This document shows, piece after piece, positions 6,757 through 15,148 of a stretch of DNA of 29,143 nucleotides. The notes beneath the pieces were generated by a model, which was given only the letters and a program-made list of their open reading frames with translations, was not told the origin of the DNA and made no database searches. A program made the position numbers and the translations under genes. Numbering within the stretch: position 1 is the stretch's first letter; every line of letters starts with the position of its first letter. The DNA comes from a virus, in IMG/VR virus record IMGVR_UViG_3300023179_000386, positions 1 through 29,143 of that record, one strand, 5' to 3'.

Positions 6757-7053
6757 ATGGATTTTTCAAAAATTTATGACGTATATATCTATGCTAATAG
6801 TACTACGGATAAAATTTTTGTAGAACAAATTATTGAAGCTACTAAAAATAAAGTAACCGTTAATGAATTATGGTATTACGATGAGGGTCAAGTACCGCTT
6901 GTGGAACAAGCATTAAATTCTTGGAGATCTAAACCTAGCGATACTAAATTTACCTGGCCCTTTATAGCATATAGACATAAAGATTCAATAGGAAACGAAT
7001 TCAATGTATTCATTGAGGGACAAGACGCTATAACCGAATTCGCAAATTCATAA
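6757..7053 (+). CDS. Small 98-residue protein, possible Cys-less thioredoxin-like fold
   Basis: A 98-residue protein preceded by a good ribosome binding site (AAGGAG). It has a beta strand (YDVYIYAN), a helix (KIFVEQIIEATKN), a strand (KVTVNELWYYD), a helix with Trp, and then WPFIAYRHKDSIGNEFNVFI followed by EGQDAITEF. It contains no cysteine. The secondary-structure order and the Pro-strand-strand-Gly-helix ending match the protein at 2652-2948, including its length and a shared P-x-x-x-Y-R motif, so the two may be distant paralogues with a glutaredoxin-like fold. Function unknown. It closes the adhesin-dioxygenase cluster, and a late promoter follows it. Confidence 0.6.
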   Translation: MDFSKIYDVYIYANSTTDKIFVEQIIEATKNKVTVNELWYYDEGQVPLVEQALNSWRSKPSDTKFTWPFIAYRHKDSIGNEFNVFIEGQDAITEFANS

Positions 7054-7063
7054 ATTTGCTTTT

Positions 7064-7071
7064 TATAAATA
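7064..7071 (+). promoter_or_regulatory. T4-type late promoter (TATAAATA)
   Basis: Exact late-promoter octamer in the 38-base spacer 7054-7091, ending 20 bases before the ATG of the next tail gene. It probably starts the transcript that carries the two small tail proteins and the giant fibre. Confidence 0.65.
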
Positions 7072-7091
7072 TTAGATTATGGAGATGAATA

Positions 7092-7424
7092 ATGGCTGTA
7101 ACTTCTAATCTAGTATTAGACCAAGGTTCTGATTTTTCGGTTGTAATTAATTATAATAATGAGGATGGATCATCTAAAGATTTGACAAATTATACTGCCA
7201 GATCGCAGATGAGAAAATCTTATTATTCAACCACTGCTACTACTTTAACTTCAAATATCTCCAATGCAAGTAATGGGGAGATAACTTTAAGTTTATCTTC
7301 GAACGTTTCTGCAAATGTAAAGGCTGGGAGATATGTATACGATTTAGAAGTAGTATCAAATACTGGCTATGTAACAAGAGTAATCGAAGGTATAATTACA
7401 GTGTTGCCTGAGGTGACTAGATGA
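7092..7424 (+). CDS. Small beta-rich tail/baseplate protein (BppU-N-like)
   Basis: A 110-residue protein starting MAVTSNLVLDQGSDFSVVIN, then a Leu-Thr-x-Tyr motif (DLTNYTARSQMRKSY, 30-44), an ITLSLSSNVSANVKAGRYVY stretch and an ending GIITVLPEVTR. The 'LDQGSDF...DLT-YTAR-Q-RK...AGRY-YD-E' pattern is frequent in T4-like phages of aquatic bacteria, next to fibre genes, and resembles the N-terminal domain of siphophage baseplate upper proteins. It is probably an Ig-like virion component. It overlaps the next gene by four bases (ATGA), which suggests translational coupling. It comes just after a late promoter. Confidence 0.75.
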   Translation: MAVTSNLVLDQGSDFSVVINYNNEDGSSKDLTNYTARSQMRKSYYSTTATTLTSNISNASNGEITLSLSSNVSANVKAGRYVYDLEVVSNTGYVTRVIEGIITVLPEVTR

Positions 7425-7675
7425 GTGATTCTGTTGTTGTAAGAAGAAACAATACAAACAGAATAATTGTTAATAATCAAGGAACACAAGATTCTGCCGC
7501 CGTTGTTGTAAGAAAAACTACCGGCGAATCTATTACATTAAATTCTCTAAAAAATGTTGATACCACAGATTTACAGGATGGATATACTTTAGTTTATGAT
7601 ACAGAAACTAATACATGGGTTAGTCAATATATTAATTTGACAAATGTTGGTAATCTTGACGGTGGAACTTACTAG
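7421..7675 (+). CDS. Small virion protein with C-terminal LDGGTY motif
   Basis: An 84-residue protein. The first half is beta-rich and polar (SVVVRRNNTNRIIVNNQGTQ). The second half, LQDGYTLVYDTETNTWVSQY (51-70), is the 'DG-TLVYD-ETNTWV' element often seen in fibre and baseplate proteins of aquatic T4-like phages. It ends VGNLDGGTY, nearly the same as the end of the giant fibre encoded next (FGNLDGGTY). That shared ending hints at a common docking or maturation role. It starts inside the end of the upstream gene (ATGA overlap) and lies 23 bases before the fibre gene. A connector or collar between fibre and baseplate is possible; no enzymatic motif is visible. Confidence 0.7.
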   Translation: MSDSVVVRRNNTNRIIVNNQGTQDSAAVVVRKTTGESITLNSLKNVDTTDLQDGYTLVYDTETNTWVSQYINLTNVGNLDGGTY

Positions 7676-7698
7676 TAAATAAAAAATAAAGGTTTCTA

Positions 7699-10600
7699 AT
7701 GTCAACTATTATACAAATTAAAAGATCTAATGGGGCAGGTGCTCCATTAGTTACTCAATTAGTTGAAGGTGAGTTAGCTTATAGTGAAGATTCATCGAAT
7801 CTGGGCGCTAATGGTATTTTATACATTGGTGCGATAGAAAGCGGTGCTAACGTAATTCATAAATTAGGTGGTAAGTATTATACCAATTTATTGGATTCTG
7901 CTACAGCTAACGCTACACCATTTACACTAGTAAGAAGAGATAGTACAGGGTTTGCTAATGTTAATGTAACCGTAGCTGGTAGTGCTAATAAATGGGCAAC
8001 AGCCAGAACAATAACTTTAGCCGGGGATTTATCTGGTAGTGTTTCAATAGATGGTTCACAAGATGTTACTTTATATGGTAACGTTGTTCTCAATGGCGTT
8101 AATCTAGGTTCTGATACTACAGGTAATTATGTAGCGAATGTGTTACCAGGTGCTGGTATTTCCGTTACAAACTATATTGGTGAAACAGCTAATTTAACAG
8201 TTTCTCTTTCAAATTCAGGTGTCACAGCTGGTATTTATGGAAATGGTACATCATTCTCCACAATAACAATAGATTCTTATGGTAGAATCACCGGCGCTTC
8301 AAATGTCTCTCTAGTAACAACTAATGTTGCAGAGGGAACTAATCTTTATTACAATAATACAAGAGTTTATGGATTTATAAGTCCATATCTCACCACTGCT
8401 AATGTGGTTGAGGTAAATAACTTATACTTTACTACAGGAAGAGCTAGAAACTCTATATCCGTCGTAGGTGGCGGAAGTTATGACAATGCTACAGGTGTTA
8501 TTACTATATCTGGTAATGTTTACTCTGTTAGCGGTGCAACAGGTGCGGTATCCAATGCTCAAGTAGCAACAGGTATAGTATCTTCCGGTCTTTTAACTAC
8601 AAGTAACGTAGTAGAAGGTACAAATTTATATTACACTAATGCGAGAGTATATGGTAATGTAACACAGATTGGATATGCGTATATATCCCAAGTAGCTGTA
8701 AAAGCCAACGTAGTTGATTTAACTACTGCAAATGTAACAGAATTAATTAATCTATATTATACTAATGCTCGTGTTTATGCCAATGTAATATCGTTATTAC
8801 CTACTTATACTGGCAATATTTCTACTGGCAATATTATTGGTTTAGGTGGAAATCTTACTATTGTTACAGGCAATGCGAGAGCAACATTTGATAATACTGG
8901 CAATTTAACGGTCGGTAATGGGATATTTGCTAACGCGTTATATGGTTTAAGTGCAAATTCAACAATTATCGCTGGTCAATATTCAACAATATTCAATAAT
9001 GCTGGTAATGTATTAATTCCCAATGCAGTAATTACTAATGTATTATATGCAAATGTTATTCAAGGTGCGACTACATCTAATTTAGCAGAGGGAAATAATC
9101 TTTACTTTACAAATGCTAGAGTATTTGCAAACGTAATACAACTTGGTTACGCTACGAATGCTTATGTAGATGCTAGACTATTAACTAAAGCCAACGTAGT
9201 TGATTTAACTACAGCTAACGTCACAGAACTTAATAATCTTTACTACACCAATGCTAGAGTATATGCAAATGTTAACCAGATTGGTTACGCATATATTTCA
9301 CAAGTAGCAGTAAAAGCTAACATTGTTGATTTAACTACAGCTAACGTCACAGAACTTAATAATCTTTACTACACCAATGCTAGAGTATATGCAAATGTTA
9401 ACCAGATTGGTTACGCATATATTTCACAAGTAGCAGTAAAAGCTAACATTGTTGATCTGACTACAGCAAATGTAGTAGAAAATACCAATCTATACTTCAC
9501 TAATGCCAGGGCTCGTACTGCGATTTCTGTTGCTGGCAACCTAAGTTATAGTAATACTACAGGTGTTATAACTTATACAAATCCAAGTCCAGTCGTAACG
9601 GTTACATTGAATGGTGATGTTTCTGGTACAGCATCATCCTCTCTTGATAGTTTATCGTCTAATACAATCACAATATCTACAACTATACAACCTAATAGTG
9701 TTCAATTAGGCGTAGATACAACTGGCGATTATCTTAGAAATGTAATTGGTGGAACAAGTATTGTAATCACCAATCAGGGCGGTGAAAATGCTGCTCCTAC
9801 AATTTCTACTACACAAAGTTTAGATCCTTCTTCTAGCCCAACATTCCATAATTTGACCCTTGGTGGTAATTTAATTGTAACGGGTAATCTTACATACATT
9901 AATACGCTGTCTTTTGAAGTAGATGATCCATTGATTTATTTAGCAGGGAATAACTATGTAAGTGATACTGTCGATATTGGTTTCGTTGGTAATTACTATG
10001 ATGGTAATTTACAAAGACATGCTGGTTTGTTCAGAGATGCTTCTGATAGTAAGTTCAAGTTATTTGCCAATTTAAATCCAGAACCTACAAATATTATTGA
10101 TACAGCTAACGCATCTTTCCGTTATGCTGATCTATATGTGAATACATTGTTCGGTAATGTTATTGGCAATGTTTCTACATTATCAAATCATACCACAAAT
10201 AATTTAGCTGAAGGTTCACTAAATCTCTATTATACTAATTCAAGAGTTTATGGCAACGTAACTACTATAGGATACGCTTATGTATCGCAGGTAATTACAA
10301 AAGCTAACATAGTCGATTTAACCACTGCCAATGTAACAGAATTAACTAATCTTTACTATACTAATGCTAGAGTATTCGCAAACGTAATTCAGTTAGGTTA
10401 TGCTACAAATGCCTACGTTGATTCAAGATTTATAACAAAAGCCAATGTTGCGGATTTAACCACAGCAAACGTAGCTGAAACAACTAATTTATACTATACA
10501 AATGCGAGAGTATTTGCAAATGTAATTCAGTTAGGTTATGCTACAAACGCATATGTTGATGCTAGATTATTGACAAAAGCAAACGTTGCAGATTTAACTA

Positions 10601-13200
10601 CAAGTAACGTTGCAGAAGGTACTAATTTATACTTTACAAATGCTAGATCGAGATCAGCATTAAGTCAAGGTTCGGGTATTTCATATAATAGTAGTACAGG
10701 TGTTATATCTTTAGATAGTAATTCAAATACTTTCTTGATAGGTAAATTATTTGATGGTAATTTTACTGGTGACAATACTACGACCAATTTCACATTGCAA
10801 TTTGTTGCACAAAGCGCTAATGCGGTATTAGTTTTTGTAGACTCTATATTACAGTCACCAGGTAGTGATTATTCTACTTCTGGTAATATATTGACATTTA
10901 CGTCCCCGCCAGAAACAAATGCGTCGATTACTTATCGTTATTTCTCATCACAGAATATTAATTTAAATCTTGCAAACCTAGGTGACGTATCATCAGTTGT
11001 TACACCTTTCCCAAATTCGACATTAGTTTATAATGGTACATTCTGGGTACCTACAGCAACAAATACAATAGGTGCCGTAACATTAGTAGGTGGTGCATCT
11101 GGATCGATTTCCAATACACAATTAGCATCAGCAGTTTCATCGTCTGGTATTTTAACAACAAGTAATGTAATTGAAGGAACTAATCTTTATTATACAAATG
11201 CCAGAGTTAAATCATACTTAAGTGCATTTGATGGTGATATTATACCTAGCGTTACTGGATTATATAATCTAGGTTCTGCTACAAGACGTTGGAAAGATTT
11301 ATTTTTATATGGTAACACTATAGACTTAGGTGGTGTTACCTTAGCATCTGGCCCTCAAGGTCTCAATGTTAATGCTGCAAACATTATAACTCTTATAGGA
11401 AATTCAGTTACTGTTGGATATGTAACAGCGAATGTTTGGAACAATTTATATACAAGTAATGTAATAGAAGGTTCTAATTTATACTTCACGAATGCTCGTG
11501 TATATGCAAATATTTTTCCGTTATTAACAACTGCGAATATTTCTGAAGTAAATAACTTATATTACACTAATACAAGAGTATATTCAAATGCCATAACAAG
11601 TTTTGTTAGTTTAGAGACAAATCAAACTGTTACAGGTGCGAAAACCTTTAGTTTAATATATGCTAGCAGCAATTCTTATAATTTTGGTACAAGTATAAGT
11701 GATGGATCGATATACTATACCAAATCATCTAACACTTATGGTTTAACCAGAGGTGGTGGCGGTGGTGATGTTGTAACATTCCAGCCAACAGGTATTACAA
11801 TTAATGGTGTTTCTACATTACCTAAAGCGACTGGTTCAGTAAACACTTATTTAAGAGCAGATGGTACTTGGGCAACCATTTATACATCTAATGTTCTTGA
11901 AGACACAAATCTTTATTATACAAATGCTAGAGTTTATGCTAATGTAGTACAGCTTGGGTTTGCTCTTGTTTCACAAGTAACAGCAAAAGCTAACGTTGTA
12001 GATTTAACTACAAGCAATGTAATAGAAGGTACTAATTTATATTTCACCAATGCTAGAGCAAGAGCAGCTCTAACTAGTGGCAATGGTATCAGTTATAATA
12101 CTACTACAGGTAATATTACATTATCACCAACAGGTGTCACATCATCAACATATGGTGGTTCTTCAAATGTACCTGTTATAACTGTAGATAGCTATGGTAG
12201 AATATCTTCAGCATCGAATGTAGCAGTTGCTGGTGTAAGTTCGTTTACCTCATCAGGTAATGCATTTACAATCACAACTTCTGCTGGTACAAGTTTCATT
12301 GCTAACATTCAACTTGACTCTATTAGATTAGGTACAGATACTACAGGTAATTATGTTGCTAACGTAGTACCAGGAACAGGATTAACGGGCAGTGGATTTG
12401 GTGGGGAAGCAGCAACACCTACAATTTCTCTCGGAACTTCTGGTGTAACTGCTGGTACTTATGGCACAGCTGCATTCGTTCCACAAATTGTAGTAGATCA
12501 ATATGGTAGAATTACATCTGCGTCCAATACTGCAATAGCAACTACATTGACTATTGCTGGCGGAACAGGTACAGATACAGTAAATCTTATTTCTGACACC
12601 TTAACATTCGCCGGTACAACTAATGAGATTGAAACTACTGTAACAAATAATCAGGTTCAAATTGGATTGCCTGATAATGTTACTATTGGCAACAATTTGT
12701 CTGTTGGTGGCAACCTAACAGTTAATGGTGTTGTTACTACACTAAATACTGCAGTATCAGTTGTTGAAGATCCATTATTGAAATTAGGTAATGGTAATCC
12801 AGCAGATATTTTAGACTTAGGCTTCTTTGGTGTATACACATCGACAGGCTCAAAATTTGCTGGTTTGTTTAGAGATGCTTCAGATTCAGGTAAATTTAAG
12901 TTATTCCAGGGACTTCAAGCTGACCCAGATTCAGTACCAGATGTAGTTGATACTGCAGGGGTTGGATATACTAGAGGTATATTGGTAGCTGATGTTACTG
13001 GAGGTAACATTTATGGATTACTTAATCCTATAGCAGTGGCATCAGGTGGTATTGGAACTACATCATTGACCACAAATAGTATTATGTATCCAAATACATC
13101 ATCGACATTTGGTTTCGCAACAGGTAGTGCAGGACACGTATTGCAACTTAATAACTCAGGTGTTCCTGTATTTGGCAATTTAGATGGAGGCACTTATTAA
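7699..13200 (+). CDS. Giant modular tail fibre protein (1833 aa)
   Basis: The N-terminus, IIQIKRSNGAGAP...LVEGELAYSED...LYIG...GGKYYTNLL (residues 4-75), is the standard attachment-end module of fibres in T4-like phages of aquatic bacteria. The shaft carries 17 NLYYTNAR-type repeats by my count, joined by QIGYAYISQVAVKANV and QLGYATNAYVDARLLTKANV linkers. Two copies of the DPLI...GLFRDASD...FKLF module lie at about 743-794 and 1691-1754. A compact domain at about 1009-1097 (FDGNFTGDNTTTNFTL...FVDSILQSPGSDYS) resembles a small beta-sandwich common in phage fibres. The end, IAVASGGIGTTS...GHVLQLNNSGVPVFGNLDGGTY, is typical of this family. It is probably a long trimeric fibre for host recognition. 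A perfect 126-bp tandem duplication lies at 9199-9450. It follows two small tail genes under the same late promoter. Confidence 0.88.
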   Translation: MSTIIQIKRSNGAGAPLVTQLVEGELAYSEDSSNLGANGILYIGAIESGANVIHKLGGKYYTNLLDSATANATPFTLVRRDSTGFANVNVTVAGSANKWATARTITLAGDLSGSVSIDGSQDVTLYGNVVLNGVNLGSDTTGNYVANVLPGAGISVTNYIGETANLTVSLSNSGVTAGIYGNGTSFSTITIDSYGRITGASNVSLVTTNVAEGTNLYYNNTRVYGFISPYLTTANVVEVNNLYFTTGRARNSISVVGGGSYDNATGVITISGNVYSVSGATGAVSNAQVATGIVSSGLLTTSNVVEGTNLYYTNARVYGNVTQIGYAYISQVAVKANVVDLTTANVTELINLYYTNARVYANVISLLPTYTGNISTGNIIGLGGNLTIVTGNARATFDNTGNLTVGNGIFANALYGLSANSTIIAGQYSTIFNNAGNVLIPNAVITNVLYANVIQGATTSNLAEGNNLYFTNARVFANVIQLGYATNAYVDARLLTKANVVDLTTANVTELNNLYYTNARVYANVNQIGYAYISQVAVKANIVDLTTANVTELNNLYYTNARVYANVNQIGYAYISQVAVKANIVDLTTANVVENTNLYFTNARARTAISVAGNLSYSNTTGVITYTNPSPVVTVTLNGDVSGTASSSLDSLSSNTITISTTIQPNSVQLGVDTTGDYLRNVIGGTSIVITNQGGENAAPTISTTQSLDPSSSPTFHNLTLGGNLIVTGNLTYINTLSFEVDDPLIYLAGNNYVSDTVDIGFVGNYYDGNLQRHAGLFRDASDSKFKLFANLNPEPTNIIDTANASFRYADLYVNTLFGNVIGNVSTLSNHTTNNLAEGSLNLYYTNSRVYGNVTTIGYAYVSQVITKANIVDLTTANVTELTNLYYTNARVFANVIQLGYATNAYVDSRFITKANVADLTTANVAETTNLYYTNARVFANVIQLGYATNAYVDARLLTKANVADLTTSNVAEGTNLYFTNARSRSALSQGSGISYNSSTGVISLDSNSNTFLIGKLFDGNFTGDNTTTNFTLQFVAQSANAVLVFVDSILQSPGSDYSTSGNILTFTSPPETNASITYRYFSSQNINLNLANLGDVSSVVTPFPNSTLVYNGTFWVPTATNTIGAVTLVGGASGSISNTQLASAVSSSGILTTSNVIEGTNLYYTNARVKSYLSAFDGDIIPSVTGLYNLGSATRRWKDLFLYGNTIDLGGVTLASGPQGLNVNAANIITLIGNSVTVGYVTANVWNNLYTSNVIEGSNLYFTNARVYANIFPLLTTANISEVNNLYYTNTRVYSNAITSFVSLETNQTVTGAKTFSLIYASSNSYNFGTSISDGSIYYTKSSNTYGLTRGGGGGDVVTFQPTGITINGVSTLPKATGSVNTYLRADGTWATIYTSNVLEDTNLYYTNARVYANVVQLGFALVSQVTAKANVVDLTTSNVIEGTNLYFTNARARAALTSGNGISYNTTTGNITLSPTGVTSSTYGGSSNVPVITVDSYGRISSASNVAVAGVSSFTSSGNAFTITTSAGTSFIANIQLDSIRLGTDTTGNYVANVVPGTGLTGSGFGGEAATPTISLGTSGVTAGTYGTAAFVPQIVVDQYGRITSASNTAIATTLTIAGGTGTDTVNLISDTLTFAGTTNEIETTVTNNQVQIGLPDNVTIGNNLSVGGNLTVNGVVTTLNTAVSVVEDPLLKLGNGNPADILDLGFFGVYTSTGSKFAGLFRDASDSGKFKLFQGLQADPDSVPDVVDTAGVGYTRGILVADVTGGNIYGLLNPIAVASGGIGTTSLTTNSIMYPNTSSTFGFATGSAGHVLQLNNSGVPVFGNLDGGTY
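9199..9450 (+). repeat. Perfect 126-bp tandem duplication in the giant fibre gene
   Basis: Positions 9199-9324 and 9325-9450 are identical base for base. Each copy is 42 codons and encodes one fibre repeat unit (VDLTTANVTELNNLYYTNAR...). The unit then begins again at 9451 with GTTGATCTGACT, which already differs. Other repeats in the gene differ at many silent sites, so this duplication is recent. It is in frame and adds one shaft unit (residues 501-542 and 543-584). Confidence 0.92.
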
Positions 13201-13202
13201 TT

Positions 13203-13385
13203 ATGAATCTAGTAAATAATGAGCAATTTTTGACTTTAATGTTGGAAAAAACATTGGGTAAATTAAATCAAGCTAATTCTCAAAATATTATTTTAGAAAC
13301 ACAACTTAAAATAGCTAATGATAAAATAATTGAATTAGAAAAGGGAAAAAATGACAGCTCCATCAAGCAGACAGAATCTAATTGA
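13203..13385 (+). CDS. Small coiled-coil protein before gp13
   Basis: A 60-residue, helix-only protein starting MNLVNNEQFLTLMLEKTLGK, with leucine/isoleucine heptads (LETQLKIANDKIIELEKGK) and a charged end. Short coiled-coil ORFs of this kind often lie between fibre genes and gp13 in aquatic T4-like phages. It begins two bases after the fibre stop, and its last 35 bases overlap the start of gp13 in another frame, which argues for a real, coupled gene. The AAAAGGG near its end can also act as the gp13 ribosome binding site. The role is unknown; a virion assembly helper is plausible. Confidence 0.65.
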   Translation: MNLVNNEQFLTLMLEKTLGKLNQANSQNIILETQLKIANDKIIELEKGKNDSSIKQTESN

Positions 13386-14313
13386 TTATTGTCTAAGAAG
13401 ATTAGGTCATCCGGTAATAGAGATAAATATAGACGATGACCAGATAGAAGATAGAATTGATGATGCTTTTCAGTTCTATAGAGAATATCATTTTGACGGT
13501 ACAGAACAAGTATATTTAAAGGCAGAATTAACTGCCTCAACATTAACTTTACAATCATTAGTTGGGTTAAATTTATTGGTCAACGAAACAATAACCGGTG
13601 CTACCTCAGGTGCCACCGCAGTTATTGCAGAAACAGTATCTTCCACCTCATTAAAAATTAAGAATCTTAAAGGCACTTTCACTGCTAGTGAAATTATAAC
13701 TGGTTCTACTTCTGGTGTATCAGGTGCCTTAGCAGCATCTAATCCACTCACTAAAGGATCATTTGATAATCAATATTTTGATATCTCAGATGCGGTTATT
13801 GGAATAACAAGAGTATTTCCGTTTGCTAACAGATCAAATGGAATGAATATGTTTGATATTAGATATCAAATATTGATAAATGATTTGTATAGTTTGATGT
13901 CAACAGATTTAATTTACTATTCGCAAGTAAAAACTCAATTAGAACTTATAAATCAATTATTAGTAGGTGTAAAACCCATAAGATTCAATCGTCATACTAA
14001 TAAATTATATGTAGATATGGATTGGGTAGCTGATGCTACCGTGGGCGATTTTATGATTATAGAAGGATATCGTATTCTAAATCCTGATGTTAATACTGAC
14101 GTATATAATGATATGTTTTTAAAGAAATATGCTACGTCTCTTATTAAACGTCAATGGGGAGAGAATTTAAAGAAATTTAATGGTGTTTTATTGCCTGGTG
14201 GTGTTACTCTTAATGGGCAACAGATATATCAAGAAGCAATTGATGAAATAACAGCACTAGAAGAAGAAATGCAAATGAAGTATGAATTACCTCCTGAATT
14301 TATAACAGGATAA
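13351..14313 (+). CDS. gp13: Neck protein gp13, with an inserted beta-repeat module
   Basis: A 320-residue protein (T4 gp13: 309). The N-terminus SSRQNLIDYCLRRLGHPVIE (5-24), then DDDQIEDRIDDAFQFYREYH, is the conserved gp13 start. The C-terminus KKYATSLIKRQWGENLKKFN...LLPGGVTLNGQQIY is also characteristic; T4 has LPGGVTIDGQ. gp13 and gp14 seal the packaged head and join it to the tail. Between the conserved parts, residues about 60-132 form an extra domain with two related motifs, ETITGATSGATA (79-90) and EIITGSTSGVSG (114-125), absent from T4 gp13 as I recall it. It is the first gene of the colinear T4 structural run. A 79-base spacer (14314-14392) follows; I see no promoter or hairpin in it. 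Confidence 0.92.
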   Translation: MTAPSSRQNLIDYCLRRLGHPVIEINIDDDQIEDRIDDAFQFYREYHFDGTEQVYLKAELTASTLTLQSLVGLNLLVNETITGATSGATAVIAETVSSTSLKIKNLKGTFTASEIITGSTSGVSGALAASNPLTKGSFDNQYFDISDAVIGITRVFPFANRSNGMNMFDIRYQILINDLYSLMSTDLIYYSQVKTQLELINQLLVGVKPIRFNRHTNKLYVDMDWVADATVGDFMIIEGYRILNPDVNTDVYNDMFLKKYATSLIKRQWGENLKKFNGVLLPGGVTLNGQQIYQEAIDEITALEEEMQMKYELPPEFITG

Positions 14314-14392
14314 TTAGTCTTATCATCTAGGCTCATAGCAAATAATAACACCGTGTCAATAGATAGTCTATATACTTTGATAAACTAATTAC

Positions 14393-15148
14393 ATGCCAAC
14401 TAACTTTTATTTCCAATCAGGAGTTCCCATTGGTAGACGTTCAGAGAGTCTACTTATGGAAGATTTGATTATAGAATGTCTCAAAATTTATGGTTTTGAT
14501 GTCTATTATATTGCAAGAGACCCTGAGAATGAAGATTTGATTTTGAATGAAGATACTTTGAACAAATACTCATATGCTTATCCTTTGGAAATGTATTTGG
14601 AAAATGTGAATGGTTTCGAGGGTGAAGGTGAGCTACTAACTAAATTTGGTCTGGAATTGAGGGACACTGCTACGTTTGTAGTGTCAAGAAGAAGATGGGA
14701 TGAGGCGGTTGGATATGAGGGCAATTCTGTATTGACCAATAGACCTGCTGAAGGTGATGTAGTTTATTTTCCTTTAACTAAATCATTTTTTGAAATTAAA
14801 AAAGTCGAAGCACTTAATCCATTTTTTCAAGTGGGTAAACTATATGTTTACAAACTACAATGTGAATTGATGCAATACAGCTCAGAAAGATTCGAGACTG
14901 GTATTTCTGAGATTGATAACGTTGTTACAGAAATTGGACAAGATATTCAAAATTATGAATTGTTACTTGAAAATAACTACAAGTTTATGTTGGAATATGA
15001 AACACCGTCCAAAGTTATATTGGAAAATTATGTAATAACTGGTATAGATAAAAATGCTGATAATGAATATTTTGAAACAGGTGTAGCTGACATCTTAGAT
15101 TTTACTGAAAAGAATCCTTTTGGTGAGGTATTTAACGGAAATGCTTAA
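14393..15148 (+). CDS. gp14: Neck protein gp14
   Basis: A 251-residue protein (T4: 256). Its start, MPTNFYFQSGVPIGRRSESL, then LLMEDLIIECLKIYGFDVYY, is the conserved gp14 opening. FGLELRDTATFVVSRRRWDE (86-105) and RPAEGDVVYFPLTKSFFEIK (117-136) are also typical. gp14 forms the head-completion ring with gp13, to which the preformed tail docks. The last eight bases overlap the start of gp15, in line with co-translation of neck and tail-terminator proteins. Confidence 0.94.
   Translation: MPTNFYFQSGVPIGRRSESLLMEDLIIECLKIYGFDVYYIARDPENEDLILNEDTLNKYSYAYPLEMYLENVNGFEGEGELLTKFGLELRDTATFVVSRRRWDEAVGYEGNSVLTNRPAEGDVVYFPLTKSFFEIKKVEALNPFFQVGKLYVYKLQCELMQYSSERFETGISEIDNVVTEIGQDIQNYELLLENNYKFMLEYETPSKVILENYVITGIDKNADNEYFETGVADILDFTEKNPFGEVFNGNA

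Noticed and set aside
9199-9450. Tandem repeats that could suggest a CRISPR array.
   Set aside because: The 126-bp units are contiguous with no spacers, are in frame and encode fibre repeat units.
14314-14392. 79-base gap between gp13 and gp14 as a possible site of a small RNA, tRNA or promoter.
   Set aside because: I see no TATAAATA, no stable hairpin and no tRNA-like arms. No tRNA gene was found anywhere in the window.
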